A stretch of 64,000 nucleotides of DNA. Origin: an uncultured Collinsella sp. (GTDB lineage: Bacteria; Actinomycetota; Coriobacteriia; Coriobacteriales; Coriobacteriaceae). The notes beneath the pieces were generated by a model. It searched no databases. It saw only the letters and a program-made list of their open reading frames with translations, and was not told the DNA's origin. The first letter of the stretch is position 1; every line of letters begins with the position of its first letter. This document shows positions 43,808-51,958 of this stretch, piece by piece. The translations under genes and the position numbers were made by a program. The stretch spans positions 68,724 through 132,723 of the forward strand of contig CATZLI010000007.1 of the NCBI GenBank assembly GCA_958421275.1, written 5' to 3'.

Positions 43808-44569
43808 CTACTCGCCGTTGGACACGACCGTCTGGCCCTCGACACCGTTAAACCCAAACAGCATGTCGAGCGCCTGGATATACCACGGGGCGTCCTTACC
43901 GACTTCTTCGATTTCCTTGGCAACTTCGCTGGCCTTCTTGGCGTTCGACGACTTCTTGCTCGAAGACGAATCCGAATCGTCGTCCAGGCCCTGCACTTCA
44001 ATCCTCTTCTCGCCTGGCATCACCAGGCCCAAGTCCTCGGATGCCGCGTCCTTGATACCCTCCTCCGAGAGCAGCTTGTCGACGCTTTTTTGCAGCTCAT
44101 CATTGTATTGCTGACGAATCTCGACCTGCTTGGCCAAGATATCGCTCGAACGCTTTGCCACGTACAGATCGCGCACGGGGAAATACAGGCTCACGAGCAC
44201 CAGAGCAACGACGATGCCGATGAATAGCCCTCGCTGAGGACCATGGGTAAAGTCGTAGATCGCCTTGACCACCGCGTTGTCGTTGGCGTAGTGCATAAAG
44301 TCCGAGCCCGAAAAACGGTTCGAGGGCCTGCTCGACCTGTCGTGCGTCTGGGCCGAGGGACGCGACGCATGCGACGAACGTGCCGGGCGCACTGGTCCAT
44401 CTGTCGAAGTATTCACTTGAGCATTGGGGCGCGAGGTACTTGTCGGGCGTTGCATGGAGCGGTCGGCGCCGGCGTAGGCGGACCCACCGAGCTGCACCGT
44501 GCGCGCACGGCGAGGCGACGGCTCACGCGAACCGGCGGAATAGTACCTGTTGTCGTAAATCTGATCCAT
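43808..44569 (-). CDS. Septum formation initiator family protein (FtsB/DivIC-like)
   Basis: 253 aa from ATG 44569. An N-terminal Arg/Ser/Pro-rich cytoplasmic tail of about 125 residues precedes one membrane helix (GLFIGIVVALVLVSLYFPV), a coiled coil (AKQVEIRQQYNDELQKSV) and the short DivIC core ending in APWYIQALDMLFG. DivIC/FtsB proteins join FtsL and FtsQ/DivIB at the division site. The eno-divIC-ppx order is common in actinobacteria, which supports the call. A Ser/Asp/Lys-rich insert interrupts the C-terminal part. Confidence 0.82.
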   Translation of the reverse strand: MDQIYDNRYYSAGSREPSPRRARTVQLGGSAYAGADRSMQRPTSTSRPNAQVNTSTDGPVRPARSSHASRPSAQTHDRSSRPSNRFSGSDFMHYANDNAVVKAIYDFTHGPQRGLFIGIVVALVLVSLYFPVRDLYVAKRSSDILAKQVEIRQQYNDELQKSVDKLLSEEGIKDAASEDLGLVMPGEKRIEVQGLDDDSDSSSSKKSSNAKKASEVAKEIEEVGKDAPWYIQALDMLFGFNGVEGQTVVSNGE

Positions 44570-44660
44570 GTGCGCCTTGTGCGGTTGAGGTTTGTTTGCG
44601 CTAAGTATTCTAGTTATAGCACGAGCGCGCGCACCGCCTTCGCCAGCCTTTGCTCGACAT

Positions 44661-44692
44661 AAAAAAGGCGCTGAGCCGTATGGCCCAGCGCC
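44661..44692 (-). terminator. Intrinsic terminator of eno
   Basis: An 11-bp stem with one mismatch (44667-44677 with 44682-44692, GGCGCTG core). On the minus strand it is followed by TTTTTTATG. It lies upstream of the DivIC-like gene, which therefore needs its own promoter. Confidence 0.85.
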
Positions 44693-44765
44693 CAATGGTG
44701 CTCAACCGCGCCCGGCTGGAGCAAGGCGAATCCGAGTCTTCCCCGCCCCCGCGACCTCCGCGTGC

Positions 44766-46055
44766 CTAGCGAATGTTGTAGAACGCGGCCTTGCCGGCGT
44801 AGCGCGCGCTGCCCTCGAGCTCGTCCTCGATGCGGATGAGCTGGTTGTACTTGGCGATACGGTCGCTGCGGCACGGGGCACCCGACTTGATCTGGCCGGC
44901 GTTGACGCCCACGACCAGGTCGGCGATCGTGGAGTCCTCGGTCTCGCCGGAACGGTGGCTCACGATGCAGGCGTAGCCGGCCTCCTTGGCGGTCTCGATG
45001 GCCTCGAGCGACTCGGTGAGCGTGCCGATCTGGTTGACCTTGACCAGGATCGCGTTGGCGGCGCCCAGCTCAATGCCCTTCTTGAGGCGCTCGGTGTTGG
45101 TGACGAACAGGTCGTCGCCCACCAGCTGCACCTTGTTGCCAATGCGGCGGGTAAGCTCGACCCAGCCGTCCCAGTCCTCCTCGGCCATGCCGTCCTCGAT
45201 GGAGATGATGGGATAGGTGTCGACGAGCTTCTCCCAGTAATCAACCATCTGGGCGCTCGTGTACTCCACGCCCTCGCCCTTGAGCTCGTACATGCCGGTC
45301 TCGGCGTTGTAGAACTCGGTCGAGGCCGGGTCCATGGCGTACATGAAGTCGACGCCGGGCTTAAAGCCAGCCTTCTCGACGGCCTTGGTGATGTACTCGA
45401 ACGGCTCGGCATTGGTCTTAAGGTTGGGGGCAAAGCCGCCCTCGTCGCCCACGCCGCCGCCCAGGCCGGCCTCGTGCAGCACGCCCTTGAGGGTGTGGTA
45501 GACCTCGGCGCACCAGCGCAGGCCCTCGGCAAAGCTCGGAGCACCCACCGGCATGATCATGAACTCCTGGAAGTCAACGTTGTTGTCGGCATGCACGCCG
45601 CCGTTGAGGATATTCATCATAGGTGTGGGCAGCAGGTGGGCGTTGACGCCGCCCAGGTACTGGTACAGCGACAGGCCCGCCGACTCGGCAGCGGCGCGGG
45701 CAACAGCCAGCGACACGCCCAGGATGGCGTTGGCACCGAGCTTGGTCTTGTTGGGAGTACCGTCCGCGGCAATCAGCGCGGCATCGACGGCGCGCTGGTC
45801 GAAGGCATCGAGGCCCACGACGGCGTTAGCGCACTCGTTGTTGACGTGCTCGACGGCCTGCGAAACGCCCTTGCCCAGGTAGCGGCCCTTGTCGCCATCG
45901 CGCAGCTCGCAGGCCTCAAAGGCGCCGGTCGAAGCACCCGAAGGCACCATTGCGCGGCCAAAGCTGCCGTCCTCGAGCACGACCTCGACCTCGACGGTGG
46001 GATTGCCGCGGCTGTCGAGCACCTCGCGACCGTAGACGTCCAAAATATCGCTCAT
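44766..46055 (-). CDS. eno: Enolase
   Basis: 429 aa, standard length. It converts 2-phosphoglycerate to phosphoenolpyruvate, the PTS phosphate donor. The Mg2+ ligands and catalytic residues lie in SIEDGMAEEDW, LVGDDLFVTN, LVKVNQIGTL (Lys) and the signature SHRSGETEDSTIADL. The N-terminal SGASTGAFEACELRDGD loop is intact. GGGAG precedes the ATG. Monocistronic with a strong terminator. Confidence 0.97.
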   Translation of the reverse strand: MSDILDVYGREVLDSRGNPTVEVEVVLEDGSFGRAMVPSGASTGAFEACELRDGDKGRYLGKGVSQAVEHVNNECANAVVGLDAFDQRAVDAALIAADGTPNKTKLGANAILGVSLAVARAAAESAGLSLYQYLGGVNAHLLPTPMMNILNGGVHADNNVDFQEFMIMPVGAPSFAEGLRWCAEVYHTLKGVLHEAGLGGGVGDEGGFAPNLKTNAEPFEYITKAVEKAGFKPGVDFMYAMDPASTEFYNAETGMYELKGEGVEYTSAQMVDYWEKLVDTYPIISIEDGMAEEDWDGWVELTRRIGNKVQLVGDDLFVTNTERLKKGIELGAANAILVKVNQIGTLTESLEAIETAKEAGYACIVSHRSGETEDSTIADLVVGVNAGQIKSGAPCRSDRIAKYNQLIRIEDELEGSARYAGKAAFYNIR

Positions 46056-46194
46056 GTTGTCTCCCTCTCACTTGGAAACGTAGTGGATGCAAGCGACCGG
46101 CTGACCGTGCACCATCGGTGCGTCTCCGTAAGTTAGCCATGTCGCACTTTTTGCATTATGCCCTAAGTTAGCCGAGGGATACACTTGATTTTCG

Positions 46195-46240
46195 AAAAAT
46201 TTAGCGGGAACGATGAGGCATGTCAGCCCGTCGTTCCCGC
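46195..46240 (-). terminator. Intrinsic terminator of mazG
   Basis: A 10-bp stem GCGGGAACGA (46204-46213) with 46231-46240, followed on the minus strand by AAATTTTTCG. Confidence 0.75.
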
Positions 46241-46244
46241 AGTC

Positions 46245-47105
46245 TTACTCCTCCGCCTTTGCGGCATCCCACAGGTCGTTGAGGTCGTGGGTCGAAAGCT
46301 CGGCAAGATCCACGTGGGCGTCGGACGCCATCTGCTCCATCGCGGCCCAGCGACGGCGGAACTTTGCCGTGCTGGCGCGCAGGGCGCTCTCGGCGTCGAT
46401 CCCCTCTTTGCGCGCGACGTTGACCAGGGCAAAGAGCAGATCGCCAAACTCCATTTCGCGCTCGGGCGAGCCAGGGGCCTCGGCCTCAAACTCGGCACGC
46501 TCCTCGGCAACCTCGTCCCACACGTCCTGGACCGTCTCCCACTCAAAGCCTACGGCGGCCGCCTTGCGTGACACCTTCTGCGCCTGCATCAACGCCGGCA
46601 GATGCGTGGGCACGCCATCGAGCAGACCCTCGGGCGCGGCCTCGCCCGCCGCCACGGCCTTGTCCTTGGCGGCTTTCTCGGCAAGCTTGACCTCGTCCCA
46701 AATCTTGAGCACCTCGTCGGAGCTCTCGGCATCCGCATCGCCAAACACGTGCGGGTGGCGGCGAATGAGCTTGGCGTCGATATCGCGCGCCACGTCGGCC
46801 AGCGTAAACTCGCCGGCGTCGGCAGCAATCTGCGCATGCAGCACGACCTGCATGAGCACGTCACCCAGTTCCTCGCGCAGGTGAACCGCGTCGTCCGCCT
46901 CGATGCAGTCGAGCGCCTCGTAGGCCTCCTCGATCATGTTCTTGCCGATGCTGCGGTGCGTCTGCTCGCGGTCCCACGGGCAGCCATCGGGCTGACGCAG
47001 ACGCCAGATGGTCTGCACCAGATGCTGCAGCTCGGCCGACGCGTCTATCAGCGTGGGCAGATCGCGCGAGCCCTCGGCATTTTGCTGAGCCATATGCTGC
47101 GCCAT
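46245..47105 (-). CDS. mazG: Nucleoside triphosphate pyrophosphohydrolase MazG
   Basis: 286 aa from ATG 47105, 2 nt after the upstream stop, with GGAGGAGG in the end of the previous gene. Two MazG modules are visible: the first with CPWDREQTHRS, EEAYEALDCIEADD and REELGDVLMQV, the second with EVAEERAEFEAEA and EMEFGDLLFALVN. The Glu/Asp sets bind Mg2+. It hydrolyses dNTPs/NTPs to monophosphates and diphosphate, a house-cleaning and stress role. Co-transcribed with the phosphodiesterase gene. Confidence 0.94.
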   Translation of the reverse strand: MAQHMAQQNAEGSRDLPTLIDASAELQHLVQTIWRLRQPDGCPWDREQTHRSIGKNMIEEAYEALDCIEADDAVHLREELGDVLMQVVLHAQIAADAGEFTLADVARDIDAKLIRRHPHVFGDADAESSDEVLKIWDEVKLAEKAAKDKAVAAGEAAPEGLLDGVPTHLPALMQAQKVSRKAAAVGFEWETVQDVWDEVAEERAEFEAEAPGSPEREMEFGDLLFALVNVARKEGIDAESALRASTAKFRRRWAAMEQMASDAHVDLAELSTHDLNDLWDAAKAEE

Positions 47106-47107
47106 GG

Positions 47108-47656
47108 TTAGTCCTCCTCCAGGATCACGTGGCGGAACGCGCCGCCCTCGTAGATGCCGTAGCTGTGCGAGCCGTCCTTGGGGATGCTCACGCTGCCGGG
47201 GTTGAAGAGCCACAGGCCCGGGTGCGCGGCGCTTTCCTCGTTGACCTTGATGTGCGTGTGGCCGTAGACGAGCGCGGAGCCCTCGGGCAGCGCGGGCGCG
47301 TGGTCGACGCTGTTGTGCATGCCGGCGCCAAAGACATGGCCGTGCGTCAGGAACAGCTCGCGGCCGGTCTCGTCAAACAGCGTGGCGTAGTCGGCCATGA
47401 CGGGGAAGTCGAGGACCATCTGGTCGACCTCAGCGTCGCAGTTGCCGCGCACCGCGATGATGCGGTCGGCTAGGGCGTTGAGCAGCGGAATCACGCGCTT
47501 GGGAGCATAGTCGCGCGGCAGGTCGTTGCGCGGACCGTGATAAAGCAGGTCGCCCAGCAGGACGATGCGGTCGGGCTGCTCGGACTCAATGGCGGCGCAG
47601 AGGCGCTCGGTCCAGTATGCCGAGCCGTGGATGTCGGAAGCGATGAGGTATTTCAT
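47108..47656 (-). CDS. YfcE-type metallophosphodiesterase
   Basis: 182 aa with GAAAGGA before the ATG. Two-metal phosphoesterase motifs: ASDIHGSAYWTE (8-19), LLGDLLYHG, AVRGNCDAEVD, LTHGHVFG and VYGHTH. This set and size match YfcE/MJ0936-type phosphodiesterases. The natural substrate is unknown. It precedes mazG by 2 nt. Confidence 0.9.
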   Translation of the reverse strand: MKYLIASDIHGSAYWTERLCAAIESEQPDRIVLLGDLLYHGPRNDLPRDYAPKRVIPLLNALADRIIAVRGNCDAEVDQMVLDFPVMADYATLFDETGRELFLTHGHVFGAGMHNSVDHAPALPEGSALVYGHTHIKVNEESAAHPGLWLFNPGSVSIPKDGSHSYGIYEGGAFRHVILEED

Positions 47657-47729
47657 GGGGAGATCCTTTCGAATGGGGTTGATGGGGGCTGAATACGGGA
47701 TCCGGCGGATGCGGAGCCCATCTACCGTG

Positions 47730-48215
47730 TTACTCGAATCGCAGTGCCGCGCTCTGAGCCGCCTGCATCACGCGTTGGAGCGGCACGCCATGTTCGCGGG
47801 CAAGACGGGCGCAATCCTCGTACTCGGGAGCCGCGCGCTCGCTGCCGTCGGGCAGGGTCGCCACCTTAACGGATACCTCGCCCCATGGCGTCGTTACGCG
47901 CTCAAAGCGGCGTGGCAGGCAAACGCGTTCCATCACCTGGCGACGAATGGCGTTGGTCGTGGTCTCCAAAAAGATAATCGTCTGCAAGCGCTCGATATCA
48001 TCGTGCGAGCAGATTACCTGCAGCTGCCAGCCGGGGCGGCCCTTTTTGCAGTAAAGCGGCAACCAATGCACCTCGCGGGCGCCGGCCTTGCGCAGGCAAT
48101 CGGCAGCGTAGGCAAGCACCTCGGGCGACGCATCATCGATGTCGCACTCCAGTTTGACGATAGTTTCGGGCGCATCAGTCTCGCGAGACAGCGGGGATGT
48201 GCTATCGCATTGCAT
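47730..48215 (-). CDS. larC: LarC C-terminal-type protein (nickel-pincer cofactor, stand-alone LarC2)
   Basis: 161 aa from ATG 48215. It matches the C-terminal part of LarC (former DUF111): VKLECDIDDASPEVLAYA, REVHWLPLYCKKGRPGWQL, FLETTTNAIR and GEVSVKVATLPDG. LarC inserts nickel into the pincer cofactor of lactate racemase and related enzymes, in a CTP-dependent reaction. In Lactobacillus larC1 and larC2 are joined by a ribosomal frameshift. Here no larC1 part lies upstream: the next 300 bp are non-coding and then a divergent gene starts. The start is supported by AAGGAT about 10 nt upstream. Confidence 0.82.
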   Translation of the reverse strand: MQCDSTSPLSRETDAPETIVKLECDIDDASPEVLAYAADCLRKAGAREVHWLPLYCKKGRPGWQLQVICSHDDIERLQTIIFLETTTNAIRRQVMERVCLPRRFERVTTPWGEVSVKVATLPDGSERAAPEYEDCARLAREHGVPLQRVMQAAQSAALRFE

Positions 48216-48353
48216 ACGGTCTGGATCCTTTCCGCGCGGGCTCGTTTTGTTCACCCAAACGCTAGCACATCGCAGGCTGCGCGAGTGTGACGGCGCGTGA
48301 TGAGCGCGATTTTCCTTGTCGACAAGAAACCGACACTCCACCGCCCCGGCCAA

Positions 48354-48414
48354 ACATGTACATCAGCCTCCAAACATGTCATTATTTGCAGCTTTTGGAG
48401 GCTGATGTACATGT
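48354..48414. repeat. Perfect 21-bp inverted repeat between divergent genes
   Basis: Arms 48354-48374 and 48394-48414 (core ATGTACATCAGCCTCC) match without error around a 19-nt loop. The left arm begins with AACATGT, which recurs in the loop. About 35 bp to the left is the palindrome CTTGTCGACAAG. Both lie in the 319-bp gap between larC and the histidinol-phosphatase gene. It could be an operator pair, an RNA hairpin or an element end. Confidence 0.75.
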
Positions 48415-48534
48415 ATTGGAGCAAGCGAGGCCGCGCCGCGCAGCCTTTCCAATCGATTTCGAGCTCCGGCGCGCGGCGTGTTGAGAGCTGCAACATTACA
48501 ATGGAGCGGATTCGCCAAATGCAAAGGAGTCGCC

Positions 48535-49446
48535 ATGTCTGCCTGCCCGCTGGTCGATTGCCATACCCACACCTCGTTCTCGGACGGCCATGCCTCGTTT
48601 GAAGACAACGTTCGCGCCGCTGCTGCGGCCGGCTGCCGCGTCATGGTCTCGGCCGACCATCTCACACTGCCCGCCAGCATGGATGCCAACTGCGAAGTGC
48701 AGGTTACTGAGGGCGACCTGCCGGCACATCGTCTGGCTTTTGAGGATGCCCGCAAGCTTGCCGCGCAAATCGCGCCGGAGCTCGAGCTTATCTATGGCTT
48801 TGAATGCGATTGGTACGAGGGCTGCGAGCCTTTGGTTGAGCGCTGGTCCCAGGACGCCGTCGTACGCCTGGGCAGCGTGCATTGGATTGGCAACCCAGGC
48901 GATATCATGGCCGGTGCCGCGGGTACGGCGGGAACGGAAAACGTCGCTCGCCCCGATACACCCGATTCCCTTTGCGGCTGGATCGATGATGACACCAACC
49001 TGCATGTTTGGGAAAACCTGGGGGTACACGGCGTGTGGGAGCGCTACGTCGACGACTGGTGCCGCGCTTGCGAAAGCTCACTCAACTTTGACGTAATGGC
49101 CCATCCCGACCTGGTCATGCGCTTTTCGAAGGAAGGCTTTGCGCCCGACTTAGACCCCGCACCGTTTTGGCAGCAGATGGCCGAGTGCGCGCACGATACA
49201 GGCCGCCGCGTTGAGGTCTCGACCGCCGCACCGCGCAAGGGCCTCGAAGACTACTATCCCGCGACCGGATTGCTGCGCCGCTTTGCCCACGCCGAGGTGC
49301 CGATCACTTTTGGCTCGGACGCACACCGCGCCTGCGACATTTGCTGGAACATCCGTGAGGCCCAGGCACACGCCTACGACTGTGGCTACCGAGCCTTCGA
49401 CGTCCCCCACCCCACCGGCGAATGGGAATCCACACCCCTCGCCTAG
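48535..49446 (+). CDS. PHP-family histidinol-phosphatase (HisJ/HisK type)
   Basis: 303 aa from ATG 48535, AAAGGAG 7 nt upstream. A PHP metal-dependent phosphatase with DCHTHTSFSDGH (residues 8-19), MVSADHLTLPAS, GFECDWYEG, LGSVHWIG, DVMAHPDLV and FGSDAHRACD, which hold the three-metal ligands. Expected reaction: histidinol phosphate to histidinol, the eighth step of histidine synthesis. It faces the end of the his operon, whose hisB has only the dehydratase domain, so this enzyme fills the remaining step. Confidence 0.88.
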   Translation: MSACPLVDCHTHTSFSDGHASFEDNVRAAAAAGCRVMVSADHLTLPASMDANCEVQVTEGDLPAHRLAFEDARKLAAQIAPELELIYGFECDWYEGCEPLVERWSQDAVVRLGSVHWIGNPGDIMAGAAGTAGTENVARPDTPDSLCGWIDDDTNLHVWENLGVHGVWERYVDDWCRACESSLNFDVMAHPDLVMRFSKEGFAPDLDPAPFWQQMAECAHDTGRRVEVSTAAPRKGLEDYYPATGLLRRFAHAEVPITFGSDAHRACDICWNIREAQAHAYDCGYRAFDVPHPTGEWESTPLA

Positions 49447-49458
49447 CCATCCCTTCAT

Positions 49459-49527
49459 AAGTTGCGGTGGAATAGGGATTGTTTTGCCTGATGAAGCGCT
49501 TAAACAGTCCCTATTTCACCGCAACTT
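49459..49527. repeat. Palindromic repeat, GTTGCGGTGGAATA family, copy 2
   Basis: 26-nt arms (49459-49484 and 49502-49527) pair with two mismatches. The right arm read on the other strand gives GGTGAAATAGGGACTGTTT, with the shared GGGAC motif. It starts 12 bp after the phosphatase stop codon. Confidence 0.9.
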
Positions 49528-49550
49528 CCATGACCCCGTTACACCAACAA

Positions 49551-49597
49551 AGACTGTCCCAAACGACTAGTCGTTTAAGAACGTCCCCAATGACTAG
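49551..49597. repeat. Palindromic repeat, CTAGTCA family, at the hisE stop codon
   Basis: AGACTGTCCC half unit, then ACGACTAGTCGT and a hairpin closed by GACTAG at 49592-49597, with AGAACGTCCCC in the loop. The hisE stop codon TAG (49596-49594) lies inside the right arm. Confidence 0.85.
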
Positions 49598-49911
49598 TGG
49601 CGGCGGGCGTTGAGTTCGCCGGCCAACTCGTCGAGGGTGATGCCGTAGCGCTCAAGCGTCACGAGCAAGTGGTAGACCAGGTCGCCGGCCTCGTAGCGGA
49701 TGTGATCGTGATCGTTATCCTTGCAGGCCATGATCACCTCGCTTGCCTCCTCGGCAAGCTTCTTGAGCAGCTCGTCCTCGACGTCGGTCAGCAGACGCGC
49801 GGTATAGCTCTCCTGCGGCGATGCATCACGACGACCGTGAATCACCTCGGCCAGACCTGTCAGCGTCTCACCGATATTTCCATCCTGAACGTTTGCGGTG
49901 CGCACACCCAT
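49594..49911 (-). CDS. hisE: Phosphoribosyl-ATP pyrophosphatase
   Basis: 105 aa, an all-helical MazG-like enzyme for the second step of histidine synthesis, PR-ATP to PR-AMP. Metal ligands sit in KLAEEASEVIMACKD and HIRYEAGDLVYHLLVTLE. GAAAGGA precedes the ATG. It is the last gene of the his operon; its final codon is the stop supplied by the palindromic repeat. Confidence 0.95.
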   Translation of the reverse strand: MGVRTANVQDGNIGETLTGLAEVIHGRRDASPQESYTARLLTDVEDELLKKLAEEASEVIMACKDNDHDHIRYEAGDLVYHLLVTLERYGITLDELAGELNARRH

Positions 49912-49956
49912 GGTTCAATCCTTTCTGGTGGCCGAGCGTCTAATCGAGCGCCCGCC

Positions 49957-50286
49957 CTACGCGAGTTTCTTAAAGAAACAGGTACGGTTGCCGGTATGGC
50001 AGGCCGGGCCCGGCGAGTCGACCTTGACCAGCAGCGTATCGCTATCGCAGTCGGCCCAAAGCTCCTTGACCGCCTGCATGTTGCCGCTCGTCGCGCCCTT
50101 GTTCCAGAGCTCCTGGCGGCTGCGGCTCCAAAACCACGTGGTACCGGTCTTGAGCGTAAGCCCCACCGACTCCTCGTTCATCCAAGCAACCATAAGCACC
50201 TCGCCGGTGTCGTACTGCTGAACCACACAAGGAATCAGCCCCTTGGCGTCGTATGTAAGCTTTGAAGGATCGGTTATCTCTTCCAT
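49957..50286 (-). CDS. hisI: Phosphoribosyl-AMP cyclohydrolase
   Basis: 109 aa from ATG 50286. Third step, PR-AMP to ProFAR. Motifs include VLMVAWMNEESV, TWFWSRSRQELWNKGATSGN, CDSDTLLVKV and the zinc cysteines in GPACHTGNRTCF. It is a separate protein, not fused to HisE as in enterobacteria. A 142-bp gap with a large inverted repeat separates it from hisF; the other his genes are nearly contiguous. Confidence 0.95.
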   Translation of the reverse strand: MEEITDPSKLTYDAKGLIPCVVQQYDTGEVLMVAWMNEESVGLTLKTGTTWFWSRSRQELWNKGATSGNMQAVKELWADCDSDTLLVKVDSPGPACHTGNRTCFFKKLA

Positions 50287-50324
50287 TTCTCTTCCCAAAT
50301 TCAAACTTCGCAGGTCGGTGAGGG

Positions 50325-50420
50325 TTGTCCAGGTGCCCGAGATTCCGAGCGACAAGCCCGACGACGCGTACTTAAGTACGCGAGGAGGGTTGGAGCCGGA
50401 AGGTCGGGTGCCTGGGCAAG
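50325..50420. repeat. Large nested inverted repeat LIR3 inside the his operon
   Basis: 16-nt arms (50325-50340 and 50404-50419) pair with only G-U replacements at three sites, so the RNA stem is kept. TTCCG pairs with CGGAA inside it, and an 18-bp perfect palindrome CGCGTACTTAAGTACGCG (50365-50382) is at the tip. It fills the hisF-hisI gap. As in LIR1 the tip contains TTAA. Confidence 0.8.
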
Positions 50421-50428
50421 CCGCAGCA

Positions 50429-51211
50429 TTAGAAGTCCAGCCTCACAGGAATACCTTGAGAGGCCATATACTCTTTGACTTCGCGAATGCTGAACGTCCC
50501 AAAGTGAAAGACGCTGGCCGCCAGCACGGCATCAGCCTCGCCCTCGATCACGCCCTCGGCAAAATGTTCGAGCGTGCCCACGCCGCCGCTCGCAATCACC
50601 GGAATCGGCACCGCGCGCGCCACGGCGCGGGTGAGCGCCAGGTCAAAGCCAGCCTTGGTGCCGTCGCGGTCCATGCTGGTCAGCAGGATCTCGCCGGCGC
50701 CGCGGCGAGCCGCCTCCTCGGCCCACGCCACCGCGTCGATGCCCGTGGCGTTGCGGCCTCCCGCGGTAAAGACCTCCCACTTGTCGGCACCGGATGCGCC
50801 GGGCAAACCAACGCGCTTGGCATCGATCGCCACGACCACGGCCTGGCTGCCAAACGCCGCGGCAGCCTGGCTGATCAGCGACGGGTCACGCACGGCGGCA
50901 GAGTTGAGCGACACCTTATCGGCACCGGCGGCAACCATGGTCCGCATGCCCGCCAAGTCGCGGAAACCGCCACCCACGGTATAGGGAATAGCGAGCTCCT
51001 CGGCCGCATGCGCCGCCATCTCGATAGTCGTCGCACGGTTGTCGCTCGTGGCGGTAATGTCCAGGAAGACGACCTCGTCCGCACCCTCGCGGTCATAGGC
51101 ACGCGCCAGCTCCACCGGATCACCCGCATCGCGTAAGCTCACAAAGTTGACGCCCTTGACCACACGGCCGTCCTTGACGTCCAGGCAGGGAATCACACGT
51201 TTGGTAAGCAT
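50429..51211 (-). CDS. hisF: Imidazole glycerol phosphate synthase subunit HisF
   Basis: 260 aa, a TIM barrel that with HisH makes imidazole glycerol phosphate and AICAR. The catalytic Asp residues are in CLDVKDGRVVKG (near residue 11) and TSMDRDGTKAG (near 130). Phosphate loops are IASGGVG and VGGG. It follows hisA by 3 nt. Confidence 0.97.
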   Translation of the reverse strand: MLTKRVIPCLDVKDGRVVKGVNFVSLRDAGDPVELARAYDREGADEVVFLDITATSDNRATTIEMAAHAAEELAIPYTVGGGFRDLAGMRTMVAAGADKVSLNSAAVRDPSLISQAAAAFGSQAVVVAIDAKRVGLPGASGADKWEVFTAGGRNATGIDAVAWAEEAARRGAGEILLTSMDRDGTKAGFDLALTRAVARAVPIPVIASGGVGTLEHFAEGVIEGEADAVLAASVFHFGTFSIREVKEYMASQGIPVRLDF

Positions 51212-51214
51212 GGA

Positions 51215-51958
51215 CTACTCCTCCCCTCGGGCGGCGGCCAGCGCCTGTACCAGCGTAAAGTTGCCCTCGTAGAGCGCGCGACCGGTAATAGCACCTTCAA
51301 TCGCGCCCTCACCCACTGCGGCCAGCGCACGGATGTCGTCGAGCGTCGAGATGCCACCCGATGCCACGACGGGAAAGCCCGCGACCTCGGCCACATGGCG
51401 ATACGTTGCCACGTCGATGCCCGTCTGCATGCCGTCGCGCGCGATATCGGTATAGACCAGGTGTTTAAAGCCCAGCTCGGAAAGCTGTGCCACGGCATCG
51501 TCGAGTGCCACGCCCGCGCCATCACGCCAGCCGTTCACCTTGACCTGGCCGTCGTATGCGGCAATGTCGGCCACCAACAGCTCGCCAAAACCTTTGGCTG
51601 CCACCTCGGCAAAACCCGGCTCGGTCACCAGCACGGTGCCCAGCGCAATGCGGCGCGCACCGTAGCCGGCCAACTCGTCGATGCGCGCGAGCGAGCGGAC
51701 GCCGCCGCCCACGTCCACGGACAGACCGTTGACGCCGCAGATGGCCTTAATCGCCGCCGAGTTGGCAGCGCATGTGTCCTCGTCCTCGCCAAAGGCAGCG
51801 GACAGGTCGACGACGTGCACCCAGCTTGCGCCCTGCTCGGCAAACGAGCGAGCAACGGCCACGGGGTCGTCGGAATATACCTTGCAGCGGCTGCGGTCGC
51901 CACGCTCCAGGCGCACGACCTTGCCGCCGATCAGATCGATTGCGGGAAACAGGATCAT
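51215..51958 (-). CDS. hisA: ProFAR isomerase
   Basis: 247 aa TIM barrel that opens the ribose of ProFAR to PRFAR. Catalytic Asp in PAIDLIGGKVVRL (residue 7-8) and in YTDIARDGMQTG (second Asp). The half-barrel repeats VDVGGGVRS and VVASGGISTLDD bind the two phosphates. Its ATG overlaps the hisH stop (ATGA). Confidence 0.97.
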   Translation of the reverse strand: MILFPAIDLIGGKVVRLERGDRSRCKVYSDDPVAVARSFAEQGASWVHVVDLSAAFGEDEDTCAANSAAIKAICGVNGLSVDVGGGVRSLARIDELAGYGARRIALGTVLVTEPGFAEVAAKGFGELLVADIAAYDGQVKVNGWRDGAGVALDDAVAQLSELGFKHLVYTDIARDGMQTGIDVATYRHVAEVAGFPVVASGGISTLDDIRALAAVGEGAIEGAITGRALYEGNFTLVQALAAARGEE

